Below are positions 8,899-18,289 of a DNA stretch of 37,924 bases, in pieces. Where the stretch lies: the NCBI GenBank assembly GCA_020426325.1, contig JAGQQG010000056.1, forward strand, positions 1 through 37,924, written 5' to 3'. The notes below the pieces were generated by a model. The model did not search any database and was not told the DNA's origin. It saw nothing but the letters and a program-made list of their open reading frames with translations. Source of the DNA: Planctomycetaceae bacterium. GTDB lineage: Bacteria > Planctomycetota > Planctomycetia > Planctomycetales > Planctomycetaceae. The position numbers and the translations under genes were made by a program. Each line of letters begins with the position of its first letter. The first letter of the stretch is position 1.

Positions 8899-10251
8899 TC
8901 AGAAGATCACTCTGGCACGGACTCCCGCAACCGTCGCTGTGTCGACGGATTCACGAGCCGGCATGATGAACTGCAGGTCTGGGGTGACGTGGAGCCAGGG
9001 CGTGACTGCGATGTCGTAGTACATCTCCACTCCCTGTCCATCACCGATGGGGCCAAGTGCTGTTTGCAGGAAGGGGGCCAGTTCACTGCTTGTTCCTGAG
9101 TAGTACCAGCCCACACCGAACGAATCATTATCCCGGCCTCGAATCATGCTGCTGCCACCCACGCCGCAACTCAGGAACCACGCGATTGGGTTCGTATTCG
9201 GGTCAGCCAGTCCTGCCCGTCCGAAAACTCCCCAGCCTCGACTCGCATCGGACGGATCAACAAACAGATACTGGTCAAAGTTCCAGTACACCGACCATGA
9301 CCCGTCGGCCCGTGCGATGGGGACGTTGGGGAGGATAATACGTGGGTCCTGCGATAATGCCACATAATCGCGACTGCTCCACGAAGCGCCGAAAAGCTGA
9401 TGGCCCGGCTTTCCCAAAAACTCGGTAGGCAGGCGGAGTTCTCCCACCATCGTGACCCCCTCGTTGAACAGTTCATCAAACCCGCTTGTTCTGGCTGTGT
9501 CTGTTGGATTCAGGATGTTGAACGTGAACAACGGTTCGGCTCCTTCACCCAGGATTACGAAGCCCGCTCCCAGAGTCGAATAGGGAGCAGTTCGAAGGAC
9601 GATTGGCGAAGCGACGAAAGCGATGTTGGAGAATTGTGTTTTGCCTCGTCCGTGGGCGAATGCGTTGACGTCACCATCAAGCGTGTCCAATTTGCCGAAG
9701 AAGACGCCAAACTTCTCTGAGAACATCTGCGTAAACAGCACGTTTGTGAGATAAACGTGGTCAGTCTCTAACGTGGGAAGATCAGCAACAACATTCGACG
9801 GAAGAAGTGCACCAGTCGCGCCAGCGAGCGACTCGCCGTATCGGTGCTCTGCACGCAGTTTGACGAACATCCCTTTTTGGAGGCCCATCTTGCCCAGGTC
9901 CATGTTGATGACATAGTCGTTGTGACCCGAGAATCGAAACTCCTGCTTCAGTCCACCACTGGCGACGCCCATGTAGAACATGGTGGCATCCGCATCCACT
10001 GTGACACCCTGCTCGGTCAAACCGCTTCGTGCACCAGCCCAATCTCCCGTGAGCTGTGATCTCGTCCAGAGATCACTTTCAGACAAGAGACAGAAAGCAT
10101 CAGCATCGCATGTCGCATCACATGGATCTGACGTGAAGGTACACCAATCCTCAGCGTAAACGTCTGTCCTCGACAGAGACACGATCACGAACAGCGTGAA
10201 CAATGTGGACTGGAGAATTCGCCAGAGCAAAGTGTGCGAGCGACCGTTCAT
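8899..10251 (-). CDS. OprB-type carbohydrate-selective porin
   Basis: 450 residues. An N-terminal signal peptide (WRILQSTLFTLFVIVSLSRT, cleavage probably after VYA) is followed by the hallmark OprB start LTGDWAGARSGLTEQGVTVD. The remainder is the amphipathic beta-barrel pattern: FGVFFGKLDTLDGD, GWGVFGRAGLADPNTNP, SFGVGWYYSG, EMYYDIAVTPWLHVTPDLQF, ending in an aromatic-poor VRARVIF. OprB-family porins are outer-membrane channels for sugars. Three or four cysteines just after the signal peptide (CTFTSDPCDATCDADAFC) are unusual for the Proteobacterial family but common in planctomycete envelope proteins. ATG 10251 has AGGGA seven bases upstream. The gene stands alone, with a small hairpin in its presumed leader. 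Confidence 0.9.
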   Translation of the reverse strand: MNGRSHTLLWRILQSTLFTLFVIVSLSRTDVYAEDWCTFTSDPCDATCDADAFCLLSESDLWTRSQLTGDWAGARSGLTEQGVTVDADATMFYMGVASGGLKQEFRFSGHNDYVINMDLGKMGLQKGMFVKLRAEHRYGESLAGATGALLPSNVVADLPTLETDHVYLTNVLFTQMFSEKFGVFFGKLDTLDGDVNAFAHGRGKTQFSNIAFVASPIVLRTAPYSTLGAGFVILGEGAEPLFTFNILNPTDTARTSGFDELFNEGVTMVGELRLPTEFLGKPGHQLFGASWSSRDYVALSQDPRIILPNVPIARADGSWSVYWNFDQYLFVDPSDASRGWGVFGRAGLADPNTNPIAWFLSCGVGGSSMIRGRDNDSFGVGWYYSGTSSELAPFLQTALGPIGDGQGVEMYYDIAVTPWLHVTPDLQFIMPARESVDTATVAGVRARVIF

Positions 10252-10285
10252 CGTGACATCCCTGTCAGTGCTGGATGAAGTTGAT

Positions 10286-10301
10286 CCTCCAAGAGTGGAG
10301 G
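10286..10301 (-). promoter_or_regulatory. small perfect hairpin in the porin leader
   Basis: CCTCCA-AGAG-TGGAGG is a 6-bp perfect stem with a 4-base loop, 35 bases upstream of the porin start codon. It would lie in the 5' untranslated region. There is no U-run, so it is not an obvious terminator; a role in mRNA stability or control is conjecture. Confidence 0.3.
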
Positions 10302-10622
10302 TTCATCGATGAAATCGGCGACCGTCATACACTCCTAGTCAATCGAAATTGCAGTTGCCTGAAATGAAATCCGTTATTCCACTGGTCGGAATGATCGTGC
10401 TTGTCATCCGGGTTCTCCGGAGAAGGGTCAGAGATCACTCGGCGATCGTTGATAGCATCGAAACCATGTGCGGGAGATCATCGAATCGGGCAAACCCTGA
10501 TGATTATGCAAGTTCTTATGTGGGCGGTTGACACAAATCGGTCGCTCACATGACGACCCGCGTCGCAGCATCCCCACGACCACTACTTCACGCAGAGTGG
10601 GTGACTCACTACGAAATCATTT
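10302..10622. other. intergenic region between porin and ribBA, no supported gene
   Basis: About 320 bases. One short plus-strand open frame (10349-10531) encodes a 60-residue product with one hydrophobic stretch, but it has no ribosome binding site and I do not call it. The region likely contains the porin promoter (reading minus) and the 3' end of ribBA. Confidence 0.4.
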
Positions 10623-11912
10623 CTATTCGCCAGTGGCGCCAGGTAGCCGATGGCCGAGTTTGTCGCGTTTGGTGGCGAGATAGCGTTCCCGGTGAACATC
10701 AGGGGGAGCGATGATGGGAACCTGATCGACGACTTTCAGGTCGACCCAGTGTTCAAAGGCTTCGGTCTTTTTCGGGTTGTTCGTGAGGATCCGCACCTTC
10801 CTCAGCCCCAGGTCTTTGAGGATCTGCAGGCCGACCATGTAGTCTCGCAGATCCGCCTGATAGCCGAGGCGGTGATTGGCTTCAACGGTGTCGAGCCCCT
10901 CGTCCTGAAGCTGGTAGGCTTTAAGCTTGGCGGTCAGACCGATTCCACGGCCCTCCTGTGGGAGGTAAACAACTGCTCCAGTCCCTTCAGCGACGATCAT
11001 TTCCATCGCCATATGTAATTGGTCGCCGCAGTCACAACGCAGTGAGCCGAGAATATCACCGGTGAAACACGAAGAATGCATGCGAATTAACGGGGCTTCC
11101 ACCGATGATAGATCGCCCCACACGATCGCCAGCGGCTCCTGATCTTCGTGTTCGACACGGTAGGCGATGAAGCGAGGCTTGCCGTAGGAAGCGGTCTGGA
11201 TGTCGACCTCAACCTCACGTTGGATGAGTTGCTCGCGGACTCGCCGATGATGGATGATGTCTGCGATCGAAACGATGGGGAGGCCATGCTCGACAGCGAA
11301 CTCACGGAGTTCGTCGAGGTCAGCCATCCCGTCCCCCTTGCGACTGCAAATCTCGATCAGGCAGCCGACTGGTTTGAGACCGGCCATCCGAAGCAGGTCG
11401 ATTGTGGCTTCTGTGTGTCCCGCCCGACGCAGGACTCCCCCCTCGCGAGCCAACAGGGGAAAGATATGCCCCGGCTTGACGAACTCCCTTGCTGTCGCCA
11501 ACGGGTCGGCGAGTTTTCGGATGGTGTTGCAACGGGCGGCCGCACTGACACCAGTGCCACTGTCTTTGTGATCAACCTGCATTAGAAACGGCGTCTGATG
11601 CGGGGAGGTGTTCATCTCTGCATCGACAATTGGCACAAGTCGCAAACGATCTGCAACATCCGCCGTCATGGGGACGCACATCAACCCCTTGGCTTCACGC
11701 AGCATGAAGTCAACCAGTTCAGGCGTGATCGACTCTGCCGCACACACCAAGTCTCCCTCATTCTCCCGCTCACGCGCGTCAACCACGATGACAAGTTTCC
11801 CTGCTCGCAGAGCGTCGAGAGCAGGGGAAATGGCATCGAAATGAGACCGTTCCACTGTCTGAACAGTCGTGGATTCCTGCTGATCGGAGTCGTTCACTTG
11901 TGGTGCTTCCAT
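10623..11912 (-). CDS. ribBA: bifunctional 3,4-dihydroxy-2-butanone-4-phosphate synthase / GTP cyclohydrolase II
   Basis: Supplies both precursors for riboflavin. Residues 22-225 are the RibB domain: acidic metal/substrate loop VVDARERENEGD (residues 43-54; the RENEGD core and the first Asp are kept although the more usual sequence is DDEDRENEGD), GTGVSAAAR, PGHIFPL and HTEATIDL (166-173). Residues 235-429 are the RibA domain. Its zinc-binding C282-x10-C293-x-C295 lies within CFTGDILGSLRCDC, followed by YLPQEGRGIGL (316-326) and RILTNNPKK. The length of 429 is typical of bacterial RibBA fusions. About 20 extra N-terminal residues precede the first conserved segment. No FMN riboswitch is seen upstream, so the gene may be constitutive. 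Confidence 0.96.
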   Translation of the reverse strand: MEAPQVNDSDQQESTTVQTVERSHFDAISPALDALRAGKLVIVVDARERENEGDLVCAAESITPELVDFMLREAKGLMCVPMTADVADRLRLVPIVDAEMNTSPHQTPFLMQVDHKDSGTGVSAAARCNTIRKLADPLATAREFVKPGHIFPLLAREGGVLRRAGHTEATIDLLRMAGLKPVGCLIEICSRKGDGMADLDELREFAVEHGLPIVSIADIIHHRRVREQLIQREVEVDIQTASYGKPRFIAYRVEHEDQEPLAIVWGDLSSVEAPLIRMHSSCFTGDILGSLRCDCGDQLHMAMEMIVAEGTGAVVYLPQEGRGIGLTAKLKAYQLQDEGLDTVEANHRLGYQADLRDYMVGLQILKDLGLRKVRILTNNPKKTEAFEHWVDLKVVDQVPIIAPPDVHRERYLATKRDKLGHRLPGATGE

Positions 11913-12206
11913 GTCTCCATTGTTCTCGCTCCGTCGTTGGCGTCAACGATGCCAATGAGGAATGGGTGTCAATTCGCCGAAACACCGTAACCCGAGAGGA
12001 TTACGGAGGTTCGTCCACTCGTCAGTCATGGTCGAACATCACCAGAAATATAAGTCTGTCAGCGCGAAGTTTGGTAATCAAATCGTTCTGAAGCGGGAAA
12101 ACCGTTCAGTTGCCAACGAATCATCGGCTTGATATTGTGCTGTGCTTCTCGCCACTCAGGGACTGGTCAAGTCCTCCTCCCCAAGCAGGCCGATCGAGAC
12201 AAGTCT

Positions 12207-12572
12207 ATGCGTAAAACAGAGTTAGAGATGTACAAGCGGCGGCTGATCGAGTTGCAGTCCCGTCTTTCGGGTGACGTCGGCTCGGTCCTTTCCTCTGGCT
12301 TAGCGGGTGAGAAGACTCAAAGTGGCCGCACTGGGGGCGACGAGGCCGACCTCGGTAACGATCACTGGGATGCAGAATTGGCTCTCAGCCTTTCCCAGAA
12401 TGGTGCAGAAACTCTCAACCTGATAGACGCGGCCCTCAAACGGATCGAGGACGGCACGTACGGCATCTGCCTGGGCACAGGCGAGAAGATCGCCAAAGAA
12501 CGACTCGATGCCATCCCGTACACTCCTTACTGCGTCGAATACGCAGCAGTGGCCGAACGTAACGGCGGTTAA
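12207..12572 (+). CDS. TraR/DksA family zinc-finger-like regulator
   Basis: 121 residues from ATG 12207 (MRKTELEMYKRRLIELQSRL). The layout is DksA-like: an N-terminal coiled-coil segment, the acidic stretch DEADLGNDHWDAELALSL, a second helix LIDAALKRIEDGTYGIC, then the C4 zinc-finger region. Only one cysteine of each CxxC pair remains (YGICLGTGEKI and PYTPYCVEYA). This two-cysteine state is known for some DksA paralogues that fold without zinc. DksA-type proteins bind the RNA polymerase secondary channel and tune transcription, often with ppGpp; whether this one does is inferred from the family. The open frame extends upstream to 12129, but the conserved N-terminus starts at 12207. Confidence 0.88.
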   Translation: MRKTELEMYKRRLIELQSRLSGDVGSVLSSGLAGEKTQSGRTGGDEADLGNDHWDAELALSLSQNGAETLNLIDAALKRIEDGTYGICLGTGEKIAKERLDAIPYTPYCVEYAAVAERNGG

Positions 12573-12589
12573 GGCTTTCGAGCCATGTA

Positions 12590-13828
12590 TCACCCGGCGA
12601 CTCGCTGAAACCGTTCAACGGCCTGTTCGACCTTCTCGCGACTGTTGAAGGCGCTCAGGCGGAAATATCCTTCGCCTGCGGCGCCGAATCCACTGCCGGG
12701 CGTCCCCACGAGGTGTCCATCTTTAAGCAGACGGTCGAAGAAGTCCCAGCTGCTCAGCCCCTGGGGCGTCTTCAACCAGATGTACGGGGCATTCACCCCG
12801 CCATACACATCAATGCCGATTTGCTGGAGGCCTTCCCGCAGCAGGCGGGCATTCTCAAGGTAGAAGCCGATCAACGCTCGCACCTGCTCCTGTCCATCAG
12901 GTGTGTAGACCGCTTCGGCTCCGCGCTGAATGATGTAGGAAACGCCGTTGAATTTCGTGTTGTGTCTGCGTGCCCAGAGCGGGTGCAGTAACTGGTCCTT
13001 TCCATCTGCTGTCTTCCCGGTCAGCGTGCGGGGAATGACCGTATAAGCACAACGCGTCCCGGTAAACCCTGCATTCTTGCTGAAACTCCGGAACTCGATC
13101 GCCACATCTCGTGCCCCTTCAATCTCGTAGATCGAGTGCGGGATACTCTCGTCCGTGATATAGGCTTCGTAGGCCGCATCGAAGAGCAGCAGAGAACCAT
13201 GCTCTTTCGCATAGGCGACCCACTTTGTGAGTTCATCTTTCGACAGCACCGTCCCCGTCGGGTTGTTAGGGTAGCACAGGTAGATCACATCGACCGGCTC
13301 CGTCGGCAACGCGGGGATAAATCCGTTTTCCGCAGTCACCGGCAGATACGTGACTCCCGCATACTTGCCGCCGTCAGCCGGGTCTCCCGTGTTGCCCGCC
13401 ATCACGTTTGTATCGACATAAACCGGGTACACCGGATCACAGACAGCAATCCGATTCTCTCCCTTCGCCAGAATATCCAGCACGTTGGCCGTGTCCGACT
13501 TCGATCCCTCTGACACGAAGACCTCGTCAGCCGAGATGTCGCAGTCCCGCGCACGAAAGTCCTGAGCCGCGATCTTCTCCCGCAGCCAGTCGTACCCCTG
13601 ACTGTCATCCATATATCCTCGGAACGTCTCCCGCCGGCCCATTTCTGCCACCGCTTTCGTCATGGCCTCGACACAGGCAGCGGGCAGCGGCTCGGTCACA
13701 TCCCCGATCCCCAGACGAATGATCGAAGCGTCCGGATTCTCAGCCACGAACGCCTTGATTCGACGTGAGATCTCCGGAAACAGATAGCCGGCCTTGAGCT
13801 TGAGGTAATTATCGTTGATGCGTGCCAT
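12590..13828 (-). CDS. dapL: LL-diaminopimelate aminotransferase
   Basis: PLP-dependent enzyme that converts tetrahydrodipicolinate directly to LL-diaminopimelate, for lysine and peptidoglycan. Start ATG 13828 gives [20 protein letters not shown], the family's N-terminus, and 412 residues, the normal DapL length; the longer open frame to 13936 adds nothing conserved. Visible landmarks are [52 protein letters not shown] (PLP Asn), and [13 protein letters not shown] with the Schiff-base Lys. The ending [20 protein letters not shown] supplies the carboxylate-binding Arg. There is no clear Shine-Dalgarno. It stands alone, convergent with the DksA-like gene 17 bases away. Confidence 0.96.
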   Translation of the reverse strand: MARINDNYLKLKAGYLFPEISRRIKAFVAENPDASIIRLGIGDVTEPLPAACVEAMTKAVAEMGRRETFRGYMDDSQGYDWLREKIAAQDFRARDCDISADEVFVSEGSKSDTANVLDILAKGENRIAVCDPVYPVYVDTNVMAGNTGDPADGGKYAGVTYLPVTAENGFIPALPTEPVDVIYLCYPNNPTGTVLSKDELTKWVAYAKEHGSLLLFDAAYEAYITDESIPHSIYEIEGARDVAIEFRSFSKNAGFTGTRCAYTVIPRTLTGKTADGKDQLLHPLWARRHNTKFNGVSYIIQRGAEAVYTPDGQEQVRALIGFYLENARLLREGLQQIGIDVYGGVNAPYIWLKTPQGLSSWDFFDRLLKDGHLVGTPGSGFGAAGEGYFRLSAFNSREKVEQAVERFQRVAG

Positions 13829-14129
13829 GAGTCGTATTCGCAGGAGTTTGCTGAGAAGGATCAGGCCACCGTTGTAGAGCGTCGGTCTTTCGTTTTCAAT
13901 TCTTCCCGATCGCGAATCTTGTCCCATGAATATCACGAGGAAGAGGGATCTGTTCGGTTTACAACTATCAAGCCCCCCCGCGGTTGTCAGTTTTTGAGGT
14001 GGGGCGTGAGTTTGATTGATGAGGTTTGGGGATGAAAAGGTGTCCGTTGATGGCAGTCGAGTTGTAAGAGCGGTGTGACTCTGAGGGGGCGTCCGAATTC
14101 TGAGGCTTCATTCCGATCTGGGGGGATCG

Positions 14130-14760
14130 TCAGAAGGCGAACAACACCGGCAGCCAGCCGTGATGGCGGATCATTTGGAAGTTGTGGGCCTGGGCCTGCC
14201 ACAAGGCCGTGGTGCGGGCCTTCATCCGGCTGCGGACACGGAACTGCATCAGGCCCCGGTTGCGGCAGCCGGCGTTCGGGAACTCGTCCGTCGCCGAACG
14301 TTGTCGATAGATGGCCTTGGCTTCATCCGTTAGCGGAAGGCGAAGTACTCGTCGGTGTCGTCCCGTTGGCGGGCGAAGGGGTCTTTCCCCTGAGCGAGCA
14401 GTTTCTCTTTCTCATTGAGCGGCGCGAAGACCTGTTTGAGCGGCGCGATGTCCTTCGTCTGGTGATGTTCAACAGCCTGATGTCGTCCCGCGAGTTGAAG
14501 CCGCCGTCGGCCAGATACTCGCGCGGCCGCTCGCCCTAGTTGGCCTCGATCTGTTCGACCATCGGGCTTAGGAGTCCGGCGTCGCTTCCCTGACTGGTCA
14601 TTTCTATGCCGACGATGAGCTGAGTCCCTGTCGTCGTCGCGAATTACACGTTGTACGCCGGCCAATATCCGCCGTCGGCCATCTTCATCACGCGGGCTTC
14701 GGGGTCGGTGGTGCTGGCGCGGGCCTGTTCGAGCCGCTGTTGTCGTTCACGCGAGAGGTC
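14130..14760 (-). pseudogene. decayed IS1182-family transposase, C-terminal part
   Basis: Read from 14760 down to 14130, the minus strand gives the C-terminal half of an IS1182-type DDE transposase broken across three frames. Frame one gives ERQQRLEQARASTTDPEARV-MKMADGGYWPAYNV, ending in a TAA (14644-14646) where the family continues with Gln. The same frame then gives GTQLIVGIEMTSQGSDAG, a TAG (14536-14538), and PREYLADGGFNSRDDIRLL. A shift near 14470 leads to HQTKDIAPLKQVFAPLNEKE, which stops at 14330. A second shift gives AKAIYRQRSATDEFPNAGCR and QFRVRSRMKARTTALWQ, ending FQMIRHHGWLPVLFAF at 14130. At least two nonsense and two frameshift changes make it non-functional, and the N-terminal half is missing. 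Terminal inverted repeats were not found. Confidence 0.85.
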
Positions 14761-15064
14761 ACACATTCGGAACGCCGTTGAGCAAAGGGGCGTCGCACCG
14801 TGAACGGCGTAAGCAGCGATGCGACATTCCAAGATCGACCTGACAATGAACGTCTACACCGACCCGAAACTGATGGACGTGAAAGGGGCGCTCGAAACGC
14901 ATCCGACGCTCTCCCTGGACACTGGCCAGCATTCGCAAGCGAAGGCGACCGGCACCGACGATCCAAGGCCCCGTCCGCTTGCACCAGATTCTGACTCGCA
15001 CCGTCAATCCGTGTCACTTCGTGACTCATTCGACTCGAAGGCCGTTGGCTGGCGCAAGTGTTGA
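14749..15064 (+). pseudogene. decayed tyrosine recombinase/integrase, C-terminal part
   Basis: The plus strand encodes the C-terminal catalytic end of a phage-type integrase. RHTF-like sequence around 14754-14768 (now ARGHTF) is followed by GTPLSKG and, after a one-base deletion near 14787-14791, by GVAP*TA*AAMRHSKIDLTM-NVYTDPKLMDV. The catalytic Tyr is at codon 14855-14857. The two in-frame stops (TGA 14801-14803, TAA 14810-14812) sit where relatives have Arg (CGA) and Gln (CAA), so both are single C-to-T changes. A tail with ATGTDD-type sequence, common in planctomycete integrases, runs to the stop at 15062-15064. Catalytic residues upstream are lost where the element abuts the transposase remnant. 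Confidence 0.8.
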
Positions 15065-15070
15065 CTCTGG

Positions 15071-15110
15071 CAGAAGAAAAGACCCGCTGTCAATCACTGA
15101 CAACGGGTCT
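15071..15110 (-). terminator. rho-independent terminator of tRNA-Asp
   Basis: On the minus strand, AGACCCG and CGGGTCT pair (7 bp), then TGTCA/TGACA pairs after one mismatch, with a 5-base loop. TTTTCTTCT follows the stem. It begins 7 bases after the tRNA discriminator base. Confidence 0.85.
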
Positions 15111-15116
15111 TGGAAG

Positions 15117-15190
<74 letters not shown>

Positions 15191-15974
15191 AAATTCTTTG
15201 CTGAACTTGAGTGGTTGACGATCTGTGCTGCTCGACATGTTCGGAGACACACATGTTGCCTCACAATCCTGTTCGAACTACGCAAAAACAAGCGAGCGTT
15301 ACCTCGCTATGAATCGTCGCCAAAGGGACTGTACCTTCTGCCAAATCCCGCAGCAAGCCAAAAAATAGTACGAGAACGAACGCGGTTCCGCCGGGATGAG
15401 GAACGGGTTCGATCTCATCGCCGGCTCTCAAGCAGCTTTAGACCAGAAGCAGCCTGCAACTTGAACCGTGCGGAATTCAGATGGCCACTTTGCAGAAATT
15501 TGGAGCGGATTCGCTTGGAGTGAATCATCCGCAACATGCGCACGAAAGGAGTCTGCCGCTGTCAACTTGACGTTCTTGTTGAATGGATGGCAGTCCACTG
15601 TTCGATCGAGGGTTGAACGCGGAACTGCGTTGATCCGAGCGGGGTATTCATCTCACCAGGTCAAATCTGAGAGTCACTTGGCAGTTTATCTCGTTGGATG
15701 AAACAAAGAAAAATGGACCGGCCGGTCCGGGAGTCGAGAGCAGGAGTCACCAGGCTGTTCGGCCAGATCCATGGCTTGTCGATGATTGCAATCGATTTTC
15801 CGCCAGTGCCGAATCACCGGACGGAACGGCCGACTAGCCAGGGAGTGACGCCGGAAAGCATGCTTCACGAGTCGTAGCGAATTCTTTGCTCTCTGACCGA
15901 ATGTCGTGCGGTTGCGCCAAACCATCGTGAAAGGTTTCCGCCCTTTCGTTTCGTGGAGGGGTGAAGGTGAGGTC
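15191..15974. other. 784-base region without a supported gene
   Basis: Between tRNA-Asp and the molybdopterin oxidoreductase. Open frames at 15110-15523 (overlaps the tRNA), 15468-15701 and 15686-15925 give products without recognisable motifs and lack ribosome binding sites. The tRNA promoter should lie just above 15190. Given the adjacent mobile-element remnants, this may be leftover island DNA, but nothing in it is recognisable. Confidence 0.5.
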
Positions 15975-18155
15975 TCACGATTCTGGTTCTACGGTGATGA
16001 CTGCGAATTTGAAGGCGGGGGTTTTGGACTCGGGGTCGACGTCGCGGGGGATGAGTTCGTTGGCTTCAGGGCAGTACATCATTGCGTTCCCGGGTCGGAC
16101 GTCGAACGGACGCACTCTCTGACGACGCATTTCGCCCGTTTCGTTCGAGACACGCACGAGCTGATCGAGTTCGAGACCCAGCCGACGAATGTCCTCTGGA
16201 TTCAGCAGGATCACATCACGCCGGTCCACATTGCGATAGAGGTCAACTTCTTCGTAGACGACCGTGTTGAATTGTCCTTCTGATCGAATGGTCATCAGTC
16301 GAAACTGGTTCTCTTTCATCGCAGGAATCTCAGGTGACGCGACTGCGAAGAATCTGGCCTTGCCATCGGGGGTGGAGAACCGGGAATCCGCGGGATGCCG
16401 ACCGGGAATGTGGAACTCTTTTTTTGTCGCGCCGATGTCTGCGATCGGCTCGTAGCCGGGAATCAGATCAGCGATCAATTGACGGACAGCGTCGTGACTT
16501 TCGAGTGATTGCCAATCGATGGGGCAATCGTCGCCCAACACGCGTTGACCGAGGGCCGTGAGCAGAGAGACTTCGCTGCGAGGCCCCGCATACCGAGCCT
16601 GACCTCCGTCGCTGAGGCGGACGAAGCTGAACATTGACTCCTGAGTCGTCGACTGCGGCTCTTCATCACGGGGGAGCACGGGGAGGACAAGTGTTTCCTG
16701 GCCGCGTCCCCAGGCGTGGCCCGTGTTGAGTGTGGTCGTGAGATACGCAACGCAGCCAACCTTGGAGAGAGATCGGAGGGCAAATTTTGCATCCGGATTG
16801 CTGCCATAAAGATTCCCTCCAAGGCAGAAGGCGACGTCCATTTCGCCCCGATCGGCAGCTTCCATGCAGGCCATCGTGTCATACCCGGGCGAGGTCGGGA
16901 CTTTGATCCCCATCCTTTCCTCGAAGCGTTCGAGGATGGCCCGTTTCAAGGTGGGGGTCACTCCCACCGATCCCATCCCTTGAACGTTGCTGTGCCCGCG
17001 GATCGGCATCAGCCCCGCGTGTGGGCGTCCGGCCATGCCACGCAGCAATGCCAAGTTGGCGATCATCCGCACGTTGTCGCATCCGTGCAGGTGATGCGTG
17101 ATCCCCATCGCCCAGCCGATCACCACGTTCTTCGAGTTGACATACCGATCAGCGATGCGCGCGATCTCGCCTCGACTGACTCCGGATTCATTTTCAATCG
17201 ACTCCCAACTCGACTGTTTGACCTGTTGGGCGAAGTCCGGGAAGCCGGTCGTGGCCTCCTCGATGAAGCGATCATCTTGAGCGCCCCTAGCAAGGACTTC
17301 CTTGGCGATTCCGGTCAGCAACGCGATATCGCCGCCAATGTGCGGTTGCACGTATTGACTGGCAATCTCAGTCCCGAAGAGCAGGCTGCGAACATCGCTG
17401 GGCACGCGGAAATTCACCAGACCGAGCTCTTTGGCAGGATTGATGACGATGACATGTCCACCGCGACGCCGCAGTTCCATCAGACTTCGCATCAGTCGCG
17501 GATGATTCGAGGCCGGGTTGGCACCGATCAGAATATACAAGTCACAATGTTCGAGATCTTCGAGTCGGATGGTCCCAGTCCCCGTTCCGATACTCGCCCC
17601 CAGTCCCACGCCGCTGGCCTGATGACAGTAGTACGAACAATTGTTGACGTAATTGGTTCCGAAAACCCGAGCGAAGAGTTGCAACAGGAAGCCCGCTTCG
17701 TTTGATGATCGTCCCGAGGCATAGAAGAAACTTCGCTCTGGTCCGGCTGTCTTCAGACGGTCGGCGAGCCGTTCAATGGCTTCGTCCCAGGAGATCACCC
17801 GGTAGTGCGAATCGTCCGGCCCCGCCAGGAGTGGAGTGACCAGCCTTCCGCTCGTTTCCAGTTGTCTCGGCGAGAGTGCCCGCAACTCGTTGAACCCGTA
17901 TCGCTGAAAGAACTCCGGAGTGATCCCCTGCTGCATATCCGAAGCCATCGCCTGAAACGACTTCTTGCAGACTTCCGGGAAGTAGCCTCCCTCGTTGACC
18001 ATACCACCCAACTGGCCTCCCATACCGAGGGCACAGGTCTTGCATGTGTTGCGTGACCTCATGGCCTTCCAGAGCTTCCACCATCCGACACGGTTGGCCA
18101 CGCTCATGGTGTAGCCAATCGCCTTCCATCCTCCGCCGCTCGTCATTTTCTTCAT
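15975..18155 (-). CDS. FdhF/YdeP-type molybdopterin oxidoreductase
   Basis: About 726 residues of the formate dehydrogenase-H-like family. Positions below count from the TTG at 18158, one codon before the ATG used here. The N-terminus has C39-x2-C42 and C64 (CKTCALGM ... FPEVCKKS), a reduced Fe-S ligand set as in YdeP-like proteins. The probable Mo ligand is C178 in SYYCHQASGVGLGAS. Cofactor-binding segments follow: LYILIGANPASNHPRLM, HVIVINPAKE, VIGWAMGITHHLHGCDNV, RGHSNVQGMGSVG and MDVAFCLGGNLYGSNPD. The C-terminal molydop-binding domain includes SEGQFNTVVYEEVDLYRNV and a near-terminal NAMMYCPEANELIPRDVDP. YdeP-type proteins are usually annotated as formate dehydrogenase-like with unproven substrate. 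ATG 18155 and ATG 18146 are both possible starts. It is divergent from fhcB across 134 bases. Confidence 0.9.
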   Translation of the reverse strand: MKKMTSGGGWKAIGYTMSVANRVGWWKLWKAMRSRNTCKTCALGMGGQLGGMVNEGGYFPEVCKKSFQAMASDMQQGITPEFFQRYGFNELRALSPRQLETSGRLVTPLLAGPDDSHYRVISWDEAIERLADRLKTAGPERSFFYASGRSSNEAGFLLQLFARVFGTNYVNNCSYYCHQASGVGLGASIGTGTGTIRLEDLEHCDLYILIGANPASNHPRLMRSLMELRRRGGHVIVINPAKELGLVNFRVPSDVRSLLFGTEIASQYVQPHIGGDIALLTGIAKEVLARGAQDDRFIEEATTGFPDFAQQVKQSSWESIENESGVSRGEIARIADRYVNSKNVVIGWAMGITHHLHGCDNVRMIANLALLRGMAGRPHAGLMPIRGHSNVQGMGSVGVTPTLKRAILERFEERMGIKVPTSPGYDTMACMEAADRGEMDVAFCLGGNLYGSNPDAKFALRSLSKVGCVAYLTTTLNTGHAWGRGQETLVLPVLPRDEEPQSTTQESMFSFVRLSDGGQARYAGPRSEVSLLTALGQRVLGDDCPIDWQSLESHDAVRQLIADLIPGYEPIADIGATKKEFHIPGRHPADSRFSTPDGKARFFAVASPEIPAMKENQFRLMTIRSEGQFNTVVYEEVDLYRNVDRRDVILLNPEDIRRLGLELDQLVRVSNETGEMRRQRVRPFDVRPGNAMMYCPEANELIPRDVDPESKTPAFKFAVITVEPES

Positions 18156-18289
18156 CAAATCGCCCGTTGATGCACTCGGAATTCACGGCTGAACAAATCG
18201 CAGCGCTGTACCAGTTGCAGTCGCTCAGTATATGCTGACACCACCGAGACGAACATCGCGGAGCGAAGCAGACTCCGCATCGCCGACCG

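Noticed and set aside
11913..12206. FMN riboswitch before ribBA
   Set aside because: The conserved elements of the RFN aptamer are not seen on the minus strand upstream of 11912.
16716..17705. 329-codon plus-strand frame opposite the molybdopterin oxidoreductase
   Set aside because: Antisense shadow of a well-supported enzyme; no recognisable domain.
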